Shown: positions 18,520 to 28,031, counted from the stretch's first letter. The stretch: 61,011 nucleotides of DNA from an uncultured Gammaproteobacteria bacterium (GCA_947259915.1 CAMYOC010000050.1:1-61011); one strand, 5' to 3'. Notes: generated by a model from the letters alone, not told the origin. A program made the numbers and translations.

Positions 18520-19017
18520 TCAGAGTTCAGAGGCGCTGCGCGGATCCCGGCGCAGCGCCTCGATCAGACCGCGTCCGGCCATTTCCACCAGATCCAGGAC
18601 CTGCTCGAAGCCATTCGGCCCCCCGTAGTAGGGATCGGGAACTTCATCCGTACCGGCCGCTTCTCCCGCGAATGACATAAACAGACGCAAGCTGTGTTGG
18701 TTCTCGACCGGCACCATGGCCTGGAGATCCGCCAGGTTGGCTCGATCCATGGCCAGCACCAGGTCAAAACGGGTGAAGTCTCCGGCGACCACCTTGCGTG
18801 CACGCAGGTGGGAGAGATCGACACCGCGCTTCAGCGCGGCCTCGGCCGAACGCTGGTCCGGTGGATGGCCCAGGTGGTAGCTGTGCGTCCCCGCCGAATC
18901 CAGCTCGAGGGCGAGATCCGGGGCCTCCCGTTCGACCAGCATCCGCACGACGCCCTCGGCGGTCGGAGAACGGCAGATATTACCCATACAGACAAAAAGA
19001 ATCGATTTAATTATCAT
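18520..19017 (-). CDS. Low-molecular-weight protein tyrosine phosphatase
   Basis: 165 aa cytosolic phosphatase. The P-loop CMGNICRS starts at C10 with R16, and the acid loop DPYYGG is at 128-133. In related genomes this gene sits next to kdsB-lpxK and may act on exopolysaccharide tyrosine kinases, but the partner is unknown here. ATG 19017 is followed directly by the conserved KSILFVCMGN; no strong ribosome-binding site precedes it. A TTGCCA-N17-TGATAA element upstream may be its promoter. Its last codons contain a perfect 12-bp inverted repeat. Confidence 0.93.
   Translation of the reverse strand: MIIKSILFVCMGNICRSPTAEGVVRMLVEREAPDLALELDSAGTHSYHLGHPPDQRSAEAALKRGVDLSHLRARKVVAGDFTRFDLVLAMDRANLADLQAMVPVENQHSLRLFMSFAGEAAGTDEVPDPYYGGPNGFEQVLDLVEMAGRGLIEALRRDPRSASEL
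18530..18561. repeat. Perfect 12-bp inverted repeat at the rne/phosphatase 3' junction
   Basis: GAGGCGCTGCGC (18530-18541), an 8-nt loop and GCGCAGCGCCTC (18550-18561). It lies in the last codons of the phosphatase gene and 18 nt past the rne stop. No T-run follows on either strand, so it is not a classical intrinsic terminator. It could stop 3' exonucleases on the rne mRNA. Confidence 0.6.
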
Positions 19018-19163
19018 ATCTATTAGACGGTTATGTCGGATACCTAAATGTCTTTATCAGCTAGAGGTCGAGCCGTTGGCAATGATTTTACACCGTCGCT
19101 CGGGCTCTGATCTGACCGACTTGTTGCCGTGCCGGTTCTCAGCCGGCAAATGATCATGCTTGT

Positions 19164-19180
19164 TATGATTGCCGGCAATC
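19164..19180 (+). promoter_or_regulatory. Extended -10 with overlapping 14-bp palindrome
   Basis: TGT-TATGAT forms an extended -10 whose hexamer spans 19164-19169. It overlaps GATTGCCGGCAATC (19167-19180), a perfect 14-bp palindrome. A further GCCGGCAA copy lies at 19142-19149, so TTGCCGGC arms flank the element. This looks like an operator for the 98-aa gene downstream; the regulator is unknown. Confidence 0.4.
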
Positions 19181-19262
19181 GAGGCTCGCGTTGCCGCCTG
19201 CGATCCGGATCACTGACCCGATGACGAAGAATCGGAACCAACCCGACAGGTATATCTGAAAC

Positions 19263-19559
19263 ATGGCACAACTTCCGATGGCTGCGGACATCCTCGATCA
19301 GCTGCGCGCGTTGAGCGGTCAGCTGGTGCGTTTTCAGGGCATGGATTGCCGCCTGGTCGACGTCGTGGACGAACCGCCGATCGCGGTGCTGCAGCGGCTC
19401 CAGGGACCGGGCGAAATCGCCGCCGACAGCTACGGGCACCCGGTGGGCATGGGCCCGGGATTTATCGACGTCGCGGTGTTCGATGAATCCGGATCATTGA
19501 GCACCGAATTCCGACTGATCCTGCTGGCCGGGGAGGCGGATGGCAGATCGACCGGCTGA
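19263..19559 (+). CDS. Small hypothetical protein (98 aa)
   Basis: 98 aa, family not recognised. It contains a short beta-rich pattern (LVRFQGMDCRLVDVVDEPPIAVLQRL, then FIDVAVFDESGSL...FRLILLAG) that resembles small SH3-like bacterial proteins of unknown role. No signal peptide or membrane segment; one Cys. It is alone on the plus strand between the phosphatase and kdsB genes, both on the minus strand, with its own candidate promoter and palindromic operator. The ribosome-binding site is weak, and a second ATG at 19278 is possible. Codon bias looks like the neighbours. Confidence 0.6.
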   Translation: MAQLPMAADILDQLRALSGQLVRFQGMDCRLVDVVDEPPIAVLQRLQGPGEIAADSYGHPVGMGPGFIDVAVFDESGSLSTEFRLILLAGEADGRSTG

Positions 19560-19576
19560 TCCGCCGCAGCGCCCGC

Positions 19577-20335
19577 TCAGGGCTCAAGCAGGCGGCGGAC
19601 CTCGTCGAGCTGCAGCTGGGTGTCGACTCCGGGCCCGGGGATCTCGTGCGCAATATCGGTAAGTATCGTGTAGCCAAGCCACAGGGCACGCAGCTGCTCC
19701 AGACGCTCGATCATTTCCAGCGGACACGCTGGCGTATCCGCCAGGGCGCGCAGCGCGCCGGCCCGATAGGCATACAGACCGATATGGCGCAGTGCGTCGC
19801 GGCAGCGGGTCTGTGAAGTCAGACCAGACGGCGCCGATTCCCGATGCCACGGGATGGGCGCGCGGCTAAAGTACAGCGCGCTGCCGTCTTCCCGCGCCAC
19901 CAGCTTTACCACGTTTGGATCCAGGTATTCGTTCAGATCATGGATCGGCGTGCACAGGGTGGCCATCTGCGCCTCGGGCCGGCCATGCAGCAACGAGGCG
20001 ACCTGACCGATCACCGGCGGCGGGATCAACGGCTCGTCGCCCTGCACGTTCACCACCAGTTCGTCATCGTCCCATTCGAGCTCGCGGCTGACCTCGGCGA
20101 TGCGATCCGTCCCCGAACTGTGCTCCTCGGAAGTCATGACGACGCGGGCGCCGAAGGTCTCGCAGACGTCAAAGATCCTGATGTCGTCGGTCGCGATCAC
20201 TACATCGCTGGCCCCGGCCTGGCCGGCCCGTTCCCAGACGTGCCGGATCATCGGCTTGCCGGCGATCTCCAGCAGCGGTTTGCCCGGCAGACGCTGGGAG
20301 CGATAGCGCGCAGGTATGACGACAGTGAATCTCAT
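19577..20335 (-). CDS. kdsB: 3-deoxy-manno-octulosonate cytidylyltransferase
   Basis: Activates Kdo as CMP-Kdo for the lipopolysaccharide inner core. 252 aa, normal length. Family motifs are [17 protein letters not shown] (5-21), [17 protein letters not shown] and [11 protein letters not shown]. Cytosolic. The ATG at 20335 overlaps the ycaR stop as ATGA. It belongs to the lpxK-ycaR-kdsB unit. Confidence 0.97.
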   Translation of the reverse strand: MRFTVVIPARYRSQRLPGKPLLEIAGKPMIRHVWERAGQAGASDVVIATDDIRIFDVCETFGARVVMTSEEHSSGTDRIAEVSRELEWDDDELVVNVQGDEPLIPPPVIGQVASLLHGRPEAQMATLCTPIHDLNEYLDPNVVKLVAREDGSALYFSRAPIPWHRESAPSGLTSQTRCRDALRHIGLYAYRAGALRALADTPACPLEMIERLEQLRALWLGYTILTDIAHEIPGPGVDTQLQLDEVRRLLEP

Positions 20336-20523
20336 GCCTCGATCCGGTCCAGATCCTCCAGGCTGAGCTCTCTGGCCTCCTCGACCAGCATCACCGGGAT
20401 GCCGTCCCGCACCGGGTAAGCGAGGCGATCACCGCGGCAGACCAGCTCTTCCGGATCCTTGGTGTAACGCAGGGTGCCCTTGCACACCGGGCAGGCCAGC
20501 AGGTCCAGCAGTTTCTTGTCCAT
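20332..20523 (-). CDS. ycaR: Trm112/YcaR family small protein
   Basis: 63 aa, UPF0434/Trm112-like. [18 protein letters not shown] carries a CPxC knuckle (C11, C14) and [14 protein letters not shown] is the family core. Trm112 proteins in other lineages activate methyltransferases; the bacterial role is unclear. Conserved between lpxK and kdsB; 6 nt from the lpxK stop and overlapping kdsB by 4 bp. Confidence 0.92.
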   Translation of the reverse strand: MDKKLLDLLACPVCKGTLRYTKDPEELVCRGDRLAYPVRDGIPVMLVEEARELSLEDLDRIEA

Positions 20524-20529
20524 CGTCGC

Positions 20530-21543
20530 TTATCCCTTGTTTGCGTCGTGATTACGTCGCCCGGAGAGAATCAGGCCCAGCAGGCTCTCTGCTTCGCCAG
20601 GCGCAAAGCGCGCCTCCACCGGCAACACCCAGCATCGCGCATCGGCGAATGGTCGGCATTTTACGGCATCTTTCTCGGTCATGATGACCGGCAACTCGTC
20701 GCCGAAATCCAGATCCGCCGGGGTAAGTGGCGCGTGATCCGGAAACGGATGGCGGATCAGGTCCAGGTCGCTGCCCTCCAGCATCGTGAAGAAACGTTCA
20801 GGATCGCCGATGCCGGCGAGCGCATGCCAGCGCCGTCCCGCCGCGTCGGCCAGGCTCATCGCCCGTCCGTCGCTCAGATTGAATATGGTGTCACCAGCCA
20901 GATCCATGCGCAGCTCCGACGAACCCCGGGGCTGTCCGCCGTTGACCACGACCCGGTCGACCACATCCAGACGTGCTGGCGGCTCGCGCAGCGGCCCCGC
21001 GGGCAGCAGGCGACCGTTACCAAAACGTCTGCGCCCGTCGACGACAGCGATCTCCACGTCCCGGCCCAGCGCGTAATGCTGCATGCCGTCGTCGGCGATG
21101 ATCAACTCCGCGCCGTCGCTGGCGAGCATGGCGGCGGCCGCACAACGGTCCCGCCCCACCACTACCGGCACGCCCGTGCGCGCGGCGATCAGCATCGGTT
21201 CGTCACCGACGTCATCTGCGCTGAGCTCAGCGCTCACGCGCATCGGCCGCTGCGTGGCCCGTCGGGCGCCATAACCCCGGCTCACCACGCCGACAGCCAC
21301 CCCCCGGTCCGCCAGCGTGCGCGCCAGCCAGATCACCAGCGGCGTCTTGCCGGTTCCGCCCACGCTGATGTTCCCGACCACGACCACCGTCACGCCGGGA
21401 TGCCTGACCGTAAGCAAGCCACTGCGGTAGGCCAGGCGACGTGCGGCGGTGGCGACGATAAACAACACGCTCAGAGGCAGCAGCAGCCATCCGCCCGCGC
21501 CACCTTCGTACCAGACTCGCTCCAGCCAGCCCCTGAATATCAC
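20530..21543 (-). CDS. lpxK: Tetraacyldisaccharide 4'-kinase LpxK
   Basis: Phosphorylates the lipid A disaccharide at the 4' position on the inner face of the inner membrane. 337 aa. An N-terminal hydrophobic helix (about 17-33) anchors the protein. The P-loop is GNISVGGTGKT (57-67), with ADDGMQHYAL as the conserved DDGxQ motif. Start GTG 21543 lies just past the msbA stop at 21549. In the usual msbA-lpxK order. Confidence 0.96.
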   Translation of the reverse strand: MIFRGWLERVWYEGGAGGWLLLPLSVLFIVATAARRLAYRSGLLTVRHPGVTVVVVGNISVGGTGKTPLVIWLARTLADRGVAVGVVSRGYGARRATQRPMRVSAELSADDVGDEPMLIAARTGVPVVVGRDRCAAAAMLASDGAELIIADDGMQHYALGRDVEIAVVDGRRRFGNGRLLPAGPLREPPARLDVVDRVVVNGGQPRGSSELRMDLAGDTIFNLSDGRAMSLADAAGRRWHALAGIGDPERFFTMLEGSDLDLIRHPFPDHAPLTPADLDFGDELPVIMTEKDAVKCRPFADARCWVLPVEARFAPGEAESLLGLILSGRRNHDANKG

Positions 21544-21548
21544 GACGA

Positions 21549-23303
21549 TCAGGCCGCCTGAAACTGCATCCTGTGCAGCGCCGCGTACTGGCCGCGCAGG
21601 GCCAGCAGCTCGTCATGGGTACCTGACTCGATGATGCGACCCTGGTCCATGACCACGATGCGGTCGGCGCTCTCGATCGTTGATAGCCGGTGGGCGATGA
21701 CCAGGGTCGTCCGGCCGCTCATCAGCGTCGCCAGCGCGGCCTGGATATAACGCTCGGCCTCGCTGTCCAGCGCCGAGGTCGCTTCGTCGAGGATCAGGAT
21801 CGGCGCATCCTTGAGGATCGCGCGGGCGATGGCGATACGCTGGCGCTGGCCACCGGAGAGCAGCACACCGCGGTCACCGACGATGGTCTCCAGCCCCTCT
21901 GGCAACTTGTCGGTGAATTCCATGACGTGCGCCGCCTCGGCAGCCGCCTCGACCGCGGCGCGCGGAGAATCAGCGGCAGCGCCGTAAGCGATGTTGTTGT
22001 AGATCGTGTCGTTAAACAGCTTCACTTCCTGACTGACCAGACTGATCTGGTGGCGCAGGTCCGTCAGCGCATAGTCACGGATGTCAGTACCGTCGAGCAG
22101 GATCGCGCCGCTGGAAGGATCGTAAAATCGCGGCAGCAGACTAACCAGCGTGGTCTTGCCGCTGCCCGAGCGTCCGACGATGGCAAGCCGCTGGCCGGCC
22201 GGCACATCGAGATCGACCTTGCGCAGGACCGGGCCTTTGTCTTGCTGATAGACGAAGCTCACGTCACGATAGCGGACCTGTCCCCGGGCGCGCTGCAGAC
22301 GCAGATCACCGCCCTCGTCCTCGACCGGTTCGTCGAGCAGTTCGAATATGCTCTGACCGGCAGCGATGCCCTGCTGCAGCGGTGCGTTGACGTTGGTCAG
22401 GCGCTTTAGCGGCGTCATCATCAACAGCATCGCGCTGAGGAAAGAGCCGAAGTCTCCAACCGTGATCATCTCGCTGCCGCTCTCCAGGGTGGCCACATAG
22501 ATCACCCCGGCCAGACCCAGCGCGGCGATGAATTGTATGACCGGAGAGCTACCGCCCTTGGCCGCGGTCAGCTTCATGTTGAGACGCTGGTTGTGCTCGT
22601 TGACGATCTCGAAATCCCGGTTTTCTTTATCCTGACCGCCGAAGATCTTGACCACCTTGTGCGCTTCGAGGACCTCCTCGGCGGCGCGGGTGACGTTGCC
22701 CATCGAGGTCTGGATGCGCGCGCTGTAGCGGCGGAAATGATGGCTCACGAGGCGCACCAGTATCGCGATCACCGGCCCGACCACGAGGATGAACAGGGAC
22801 AGGCGCAGGTTGACCCAGAACATATACGCCACCAGACCGGTAATCGTCAGTGTGTCCCTGACCAGGATGGTGATGACCTGGGAGGTGCAATGAGCCACCT
22901 GCTCGATGTTGTAGGTCAGCTTGGAGAGCAGCATGCCCGAGGAATTGCGATCGAAATAGGCGGTCGGCAGGCGCAGAAACTTATCAAACACTTCTCCCCG
23001 GACCTGCTTGACGACGCGCCGGCCGACCATCGCCATGCAGTAGGTGGAGGCAAAGCTGGCGATGCCGCGGACGATGAAGATGCCGAGGATAGCCAGCGGC
23101 ATGAGCCGGATGTAGGTGGGGTCCCGCTCGACAAAACTCTGGTCCAGCAGTGGTTTGATGATGGCCGCGAAACCGGTCTCGGTCAGCGCATAGACCACCA
23201 TGCCGCAGAGCGCCAACGCGAACATGGTCCAGTGAGCCGTGGTGTAGCCGAGCAGCCGGCGGTAGACGCTTGCGCCACGCTCATCGCGCCGGCGGCGGCT
23301 CAT
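21549..23303 (-). CDS. msbA: Lipid A export ABC transporter MsbA
   Basis: Flips lipid A-core across the inner membrane. 584 aa half-transporter with six N-terminal transmembrane helices (residues about 20-310) and a nucleotide-binding domain: Walker A GRSGSGKTT, Q-loop LVSQEVKLFNDT, signature LSGGQRQRIAIARA, Walker B ILILDEATSALD and H-loop IAHRLST. The ATG at 23303 overlaps the exbD stop as ATGA. Followed by lpxK. Confidence 0.95.
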   Translation of the reverse strand: MSRRRRDERGASVYRRLLGYTTAHWTMFALALCGMVVYALTETGFAAIIKPLLDQSFVERDPTYIRLMPLAILGIFIVRGIASFASTYCMAMVGRRVVKQVRGEVFDKFLRLPTAYFDRNSSGMLLSKLTYNIEQVAHCTSQVITILVRDTLTITGLVAYMFWVNLRLSLFILVVGPVIAILVRLVSHHFRRYSARIQTSMGNVTRAAEEVLEAHKVVKIFGGQDKENRDFEIVNEHNQRLNMKLTAAKGGSSPVIQFIAALGLAGVIYVATLESGSEMITVGDFGSFLSAMLLMMTPLKRLTNVNAPLQQGIAAGQSIFELLDEPVEDEGGDLRLQRARGQVRYRDVSFVYQQDKGPVLRKVDLDVPAGQRLAIVGRSGSGKTTLVSLLPRFYDPSSGAILLDGTDIRDYALTDLRHQISLVSQEVKLFNDTIYNNIAYGAAADSPRAAVEAAAEAAHVMEFTDKLPEGLETIVGDRGVLLSGGQRQRIAIARAILKDAPILILDEATSALDSEAERYIQAALATLMSGRTTLVIAHRLSTIESADRIVVMDQGRIIESGTHDELLALRGQYAALHRMQFQAA

Positions 23304-23728
23304 CTGACGTCGCCTACGGGCTGCTCCACGGTGGCGATATTGATCTTGCCGAAACCGAGCCGGCCGGCCATGTCCATCGCCGTCACTACGGCCTGATGAG
23401 AGGCCCGCGCGTCGGCGCGGATGACCACCGAGAAGTCGCGCCGTTCGCCGGCCTCCTGGGCCATGGCCCGCCGCAACGTGGCCGGCCGACGGTTTATCAC
23501 CTGACGTCCGTTGACCAGATAATCGCCCTGAGCGGTGATGGTGATCTCCAGGCTTTCCTCCTGGCTTGCAACCGGGGCGGTTTCCGCTTCGGGCAGCTGC
23601 AGCAAGATCTCCGTCTCGCGCACAAAACTGGTCGTCACCATGAAGAAGATCAGCAGCAGCAGCACGACGTCGATCAGCGAAGTCAGATTAACTTCGGGCT
23701 GTTCGCGCGCGGTGGGCCGCAGATTCAC
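23300..23728 (-). CDS. exbD: ExbD/TolR-family energy transducer
   Basis: 142 aa with one N-terminal transmembrane helix (about 17-37, SLIDVVLLLLIFFMVTTSF) and a periplasmic domain. The essential transmembrane Asp is present (D20 in LIDVV). It pairs with ExbB to turn proton flow into work on envelope partners. No tonB is adjacent; the copy beside msbA-lpxK is a conserved gammaproteobacterial arrangement. GTG start at 23728 overlaps the exbB stop as GTGA. Confidence 0.93.
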   Translation of the reverse strand: MNLRPTAREQPEVNLTSLIDVVLLLLIFFMVTTSFVRETEILLQLPEAETAPVASQEESLEITITAQGDYLVNGRQVINRRPATLRRAMAQEAGERRDFSVVIRADARASHQAVVTAMDMAGRLGFGKINIATVEQPVGDVR

Positions 23729-24351
23729 GTCCGGGGCACCTGCGCGGACTCACCACGGTGGATCGTGTCGACCAGCTTCATCGCTTCTTTTTCCATCTGC
23801 ACCACCAGGCTGTCGACCCGGCCACGCAGATAGCGGTAGCCGATCAGACTGGGGATGGCGATAGACAGGCCCGCCGCTGTGGTCAACAACGCTTCGGAAA
23901 TGCCTCCTGCGAGCACCGTCGGGTTGCCGACCCCGTGGGTAGTAATGGCGGTAAACACCTTGACCATGCCGATGACGGTGCCCAACAGTCCCAGCAACGG
24001 AGTAACGGCCGCGATCGTGCCAAGAGAATTGAGATAGCGTTCGAGCTCATGGACTACGTGACGGCCGGTGTCCTCGATGCTCTCCTTCATGATGTCGCGG
24101 CTACGGCTGCGGTTCAGAAGTCCGCTGGCCAGGATCTGACCCAGCGGCGAGCTTTCCGAGAGCGCACGCAGATGAGACTCGTCCAGCTTACGGTTATGCG
24201 CCCACTCCCACACCTTCACGGTGAGATCATCGGGCAACACCCGCCGCCGTCTGAGCGTCCACAGCCGCTCGATGATAATGGCGACTGCGACCACCGAACA
24301 GAGGAGAAGTGGCAGCATCAACCAGCCGCCGGCACGTACGATTTCAAACAT
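23725..24351 (-). CDS. exbB: ExbB/TolQ/MotA-family proton channel
   Basis: 208 aa inner-membrane protein. An N-terminal helix (9-27) and two C-terminal helices near 108-185 carry the conserved LGTIAAVTPLLGLLGTVIGM and ISEALLTTAAGLSIAIPSLIGYRYL motifs. Forms the proton channel with ExbD. Start ATG 24351 was chosen over the much longer open frame because MFEIVRAGGWLMLPLLLCS is the family N-terminus. The 104-nt gap from comEC leaves room for a promoter. Confidence 0.94.
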   Translation of the reverse strand: MFEIVRAGGWLMLPLLLCSVVAVAIIIERLWTLRRRRVLPDDLTVKVWEWAHNRKLDESHLRALSESSPLGQILASGLLNRSRSRDIMKESIEDTGRHVVHELERYLNSLGTIAAVTPLLGLLGTVIGMVKVFTAITTHGVGNPTVLAGGISEALLTTAAGLSIAIPSLIGYRYLRGRVDSLVVQMEKEAMKLVDTIHRGESAQVPRT

Positions 24352-24455
24352 CCTTGAGGGTGTCGTCCTTGGTGAGACGGGCGGGTGCTCCGCCGACCTG
24401 CCGCATGATACTGCGAATCGAGCCGGCAAAAAAATCCGTCGTCGCGGCGCGCCTG

Positions 24456-26735
24456 TCAGTCGCACTGACGCCAGCGCCAGTAGCGGCGGTCGACGCAGCG
24501 CCAGCCACGCAGCTGCACTGCCCCGCCGCTCGCGGGCAAGGTTACTTCCACCGCGCCTTCGATGCCGGTCATCCTGGCCCGGGCGGGCCCCCAGCGCTCG
24601 CGCACATCGGCATGGGGGAATCCCCAGCGGTTGCCGAATCCGGCCGGATAGATCACCCAGTCGGCGGCCACGGCGGCGACAAAGGCCGCGGTCGAGGAAC
24701 TGCGGCTGCCGTGATGGGGCGCCACCACTACCTGCGCACGCAGAGCCTCGCGCCTGGCCAGCAGGCGGCCCTCTGCACGGGCTTCGATGTCTCCGGTGAG
24801 AAGTGCTGCGGTGCCCCCCGCGCTGCTGATGCGCAGCACACAGGAGCTGTCGTTGTCGCCATCGACGGCCACCGGACCTGGGTGGACGAAGCGGAAACTG
24901 ACCCCGTCCCATCGCCACGCCTGTCCCGCACGGCAGCGATCGCCAGCCCGCATCGGCATGCCCTGATACAGCCCGCCGACGCTGCGGCGAACGCGTCGGC
25001 CGGCCAGCAGACCGGGCACACCTCCGCGGTGATCCAGATCGGGATGACTGACCACCAGCATATCGATCTGACGTACCCCGATCGCGCGGAGAAACGGGAC
25101 CAGATTTGTCGACCCGCTATCCCCGCCGGGCCAGGCGGGTCCGGTGTCAAAGACCAGAGCGTGCTCGCGTGTGCGCACCACCGCCGCAAGACCCTGCCCG
25201 ACATCCAGCATCGTCAGCGTAAACGAACCGTGGGGCGGCGGCGTCCCCTGCCAGCATAGTAGCGGTAGCAGCAGGGCGGGCGCCGCGCCGCGCCCGCAAA
25301 AACCTCTCGGCATCAGCGCCAGCCCCGCGCCAGCCACGCCTAGCAGCAACGCCAGCCGGGGCGCGGTCGCCGGCTCGAGTACGGCCGGGCCCGCTTCCAC
25401 GATCCAGGACAGCCAGCCCAGCAGCTGAGCCAGCAGCTGATCCACGACGCGAAACAGGAATGACGCGCCCCGGACCCAGATCAGGCTGGCAACGCCGGCG
25501 AGCAACGTTGGCGGCACGATCAGCACGCTGAACACAGGCACGGCAACCAGATTGGCCAGCGGCGACAACAACGGCACCTGGCCGTAGATCCCGACCAGCA
25601 CCGGTGCCAGCGCCAACGAGACGCCCCACTGCGCCCTCAGCCACCGTGCCGGCACTCCGACCCGGCGCAGCCCCGGGGACACCAGCAGCAGGCCTCCCAC
25701 GGCGCCGAATGAGAGCCAGAAGCCCGCCCCCAGCGGCACCAGCGGATTCTGCGCCAGGATCACCACCATGGCGAAGGCAAAGGCCAGCCACGGGGCCAAC
25801 GCGCGTCGGCGCAACAGCAAGACGGCAGCGACGACGATCATCAGCAGCGCCCGGGTCGTCGGTAGCGCGAAGCCGGCGAGACCGGCATAGAGTCCGGCCG
25901 CCAGCAGACCGCCCGCCGCGGTCGGGGATTGCCGCAGCGGCACCCGGCGCAACGGCATCAGAAGCCAGGCCAGGCGGCCCGCCAGCGCCCCCACTGCTGC
26001 GGCGATACCGACATGGAGACCGGATATGGCCATCAGGTGGGATGTTCCGGTTCGCTGCAGCAGCCGCCTTTGCTCGGGCTCGATGCGGCCTGAACCGACC
26101 AACAACGCCGCAATCATCCCGGATCTGGGACTGTCCGGAAGGGCCCGTTGGACCGCATCCGCCAACCTGCTGCGGACGCTGGTCCACGGTGCCGGCGAGC
26201 GGCCCAGGCGCTGGTTATCACCCCCGTTGCGGACGTAGCCGGTCGCACCGATGCTGTTTAACAACAGCCATCGCTCGTAATCGAAACCGCCCGGATTGGC
26301 CTGCCCTCTTGGTGCGCGCAAGCGCAGCGACAAACGCCAGCGTTCGCCGGCCGCTACCGTCACGCGTGACCGGTACCAGCTGATGCGCATGCGGGACGGA
26401 AGATCCTGCTGTCCGTCCACCGAGTCAGGCGCGAACAGGAAACGTAACCGGCCCGGCTCTGCCGCCGGCAGGCCGACCACACGGCCGATGACCATCCGGT
26501 CAAGACCCCGTGGCGGCGTGACCAGCCTCGCCTCGAGGGCCGCGTGGGCGACAAAAATATTCCAGACCCCGCCCGCCACGGCTGCCAGGATGAAACTCCT
26601 GAGCCGCCGACCCAGAAACGGCAGCAGCAACACACTGCCGGCTGTCAGCAACCATGCGGTCCGGGGGTCGGGCATGACGGGGAGCGCAGACACAGCTAGG
26701 ATACCGGTCAGGAATCCAGGGGCGAGCAGCCGCAT
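24456..26735 (-). CDS. comEC: ComEC/Rec2 DNA uptake channel
   Basis: 759 aa polytopic membrane protein that carries single-stranded DNA across the inner membrane in natural transformation. An N-terminal DUF4131/OB part is followed by the Competence domain with many helices (about 220-480, including RTGTSHLMAISGLHVGI). A C-terminal metallo-beta-lactamase-like domain has VVSHPDLDHRGGV and the PHHGS motif. ATG 26735 has GGGAGGA upstream. Full length, so uptake through this channel is possible, but no other competence genes are in the window. Confidence 0.94.
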   Translation of the reverse strand: MRLLAPGFLTGILAVSALPVMPDPRTAWLLTAGSVLLLPFLGRRLRSFILAAVAGGVWNIFVAHAALEARLVTPPRGLDRMVIGRVVGLPAAEPGRLRFLFAPDSVDGQQDLPSRMRISWYRSRVTVAAGERWRLSLRLRAPRGQANPGGFDYERWLLLNSIGATGYVRNGGDNQRLGRSPAPWTSVRSRLADAVQRALPDSPRSGMIAALLVGSGRIEPEQRRLLQRTGTSHLMAISGLHVGIAAAVGALAGRLAWLLMPLRRVPLRQSPTAAGGLLAAGLYAGLAGFALPTTRALLMIVVAAVLLLRRRALAPWLAFAFAMVVILAQNPLVPLGAGFWLSFGAVGGLLLVSPGLRRVGVPARWLRAQWGVSLALAPVLVGIYGQVPLLSPLANLVAVPVFSVLIVPPTLLAGVASLIWVRGASFLFRVVDQLLAQLLGWLSWIVEAGPAVLEPATAPRLALLLGVAGAGLALMPRGFCGRGAAPALLLPLLCWQGTPPPHGSFTLTMLDVGQGLAAVVRTREHALVFDTGPAWPGGDSGSTNLVPFLRAIGVRQIDMLVVSHPDLDHRGGVPGLLAGRRVRRSVGGLYQGMPMRAGDRCRAGQAWRWDGVSFRFVHPGPVAVDGDNDSSCVLRISSAGGTAALLTGDIEARAEGRLLARREALRAQVVVAPHHGSRSSSTAAFVAAVAADWVIYPAGFGNRWGFPHADVRERWGPARARMTGIEGAVEVTLPASGGAVQLRGWRCVDRRYWRWRQCD

Positions 26736-26799
26736 CCGATTCCTCCCCCCGAGTGAAGACAGACATTACGACCACCATCGCGCGCGAGCGCCAGCCACC

Positions 26800-27321
26800 A
26801 TGCCCAGACGCACCTTGAGCAAGATCCTGCCGAGCCAGGCCCAGATCAAGAGACGCTGGTTTCTGCGTCCGTTCCGGGCCGTGTTACACGATCCGGCCTT
26901 GTGGGCTACACATCGTAGGAATGTGCTGCGCGCGGTGGCAGCAGGCATATTGATCGGGTTCATCCCGTTTCCCATCCATACCGCGCTGGCCGGCGTGGTC
27001 GCCGTAATGATGCGGATGAACCTGCCGGTGGCGATTCTCACTTCCTGGCTGAGCAATCCGCTGACGTTCGGCCCCATATACTACGGCGCCTACCGGGTGG
27101 GTCTGCTGGTGTTGGGGATGCCGCCGGACGACGGCACCATCGAATTCACCGCGGCCGGGATCGCGGAGGACATGGGCCGGGCCTGGAAGCCGCTGTTGGT
27201 GGGATGCGCGATTTGCGGCGTGAGTATCGCCGGGGCGAGCTATTTCGCGCTCAACCGCGCATGGATCTACCTGGCGCGGCGCCGTTTTCACCGCCGCGAC
27301 GTCGAGCGGCGCCGCGCTTAG
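26800..27321 (+). CDS. DUF2062 membrane protein
   Basis: 173 aa, DUF2062. The core, [28 protein letters not shown], and a later helix pair ([18 protein letters not shown]) give three to four membrane segments. A basic tail ([14 protein letters not shown]) ends the protein. Function unknown; the gene is conserved next to comEC and lol genes in Pseudomonas relatives. ATG 26800 was taken because the longer frame runs through the divergent comEC start. The stop overlaps the lolD stop by 4 bp, tail to tail. Confidence 0.85.
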   Translation: MPRRTLSKILPSQAQIKRRWFLRPFRAVLHDPALWATHRRNVLRAVAAGILIGFIPFPIHTALAGVVAVMMRMNLPVAILTSWLSNPLTFGPIYYGAYRVGLLVLGMPPDDGTIEFTAAGIAEDMGRAWKPLLVGCAICGVSIAGASYFALNRAWIYLARRRFHRRDVERRRA

Positions 27322-28031
27322 AGGTCGCTGGTCTGCTCGAGCCTGCCATCGCGCAGCGTCAGCACCCGATCCATGCGCGCGGCGATCCGCGGATCGTGCG
27401 TCACCAACACCAGGCTGGTACCCAACTCCCGATTGAGCTCCAGCATCTGTTCGAACACCCGTTCGCCGGTGTGCCCGTCCAGATTGCCGGTGGGCTCGTC
27501 GGCCAGCACCAGCGCAGGGCCGGTAATCAACGCCCGCGCCACTGCCGCGCGCTGCCGCTCACCACCGGAAAGTTGTCCGGGGCGATGGTCGAGGCGTTCA
27601 CCGAGACCAACGCGCTCCAACAGCGCTGCGGCCTGCTCCGCCGCCACCGCCGGATCCTCCCGTCCCACCAGCAGCGGCATGGCCACGTTCTCCAGCGCGC
27701 TGAACTCGGGCAGCAGGTGATGGAACTGGTAGACAAACCCCATGTGCCGGTTGCGCAAGCGACCACGCTCAGCCGCGTCCAGCCTGGACAGATCCTGACC
27801 CAGTACGCTGACCGACCCGGCGCTGGGCTGATCCAGCCCACCCAGCAGCTGTAACAACGTGGTCTTACCCGAACCGGAGGCACCGACGATCGCCAGCAGG
27901 TCCGCCGCCTTGACCTCGAGCTCAACGCCATCGAGAACCTTCAATTCCTGGCCCCCTTCGTGGAAGACCTTGCTCAGCGTGCGGCAGCTCAACACCGGAG
28001 ACGATGCCGCGCCGCGAGACGGCTCATTCAT
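27318..28031 (-). CDS. lolD: LolD, ATPase of the lipoprotein-releasing ABC transporter
   Basis: 237 aa ABC ATPase. Walker A GASGSGKT is at 50-57, the signature is [15 protein letters not shown], Walker B is [12 protein letters not shown], and an LolD-type [23 protein letters not shown]-loop segment is present. Powers release of outer-membrane lipoproteins to LolA. The ATG at 28031 overlaps the upstream LolC/E gene by 8 bp. Last gene of the three-gene lol unit. Confidence 0.95.
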   Translation of the reverse strand: MNEPSRGAASSPVLSCRTLSKVFHEGGQELKVLDGVELEVKAADLLAIVGASGSGKTTLLQLLGGLDQPSAGSVSVLGQDLSRLDAAERGRLRNRHMGFVYQFHHLLPEFSALENVAMPLLVGREDPAVAAEQAAALLERVGLGERLDHRPGQLSGGERQRAAVARALITGPALVLADEPTGNLDGHTGERVFEQMLELNRELGTSLVLVTHDPRIAARMDRVLTLRDGRLEQTSDL

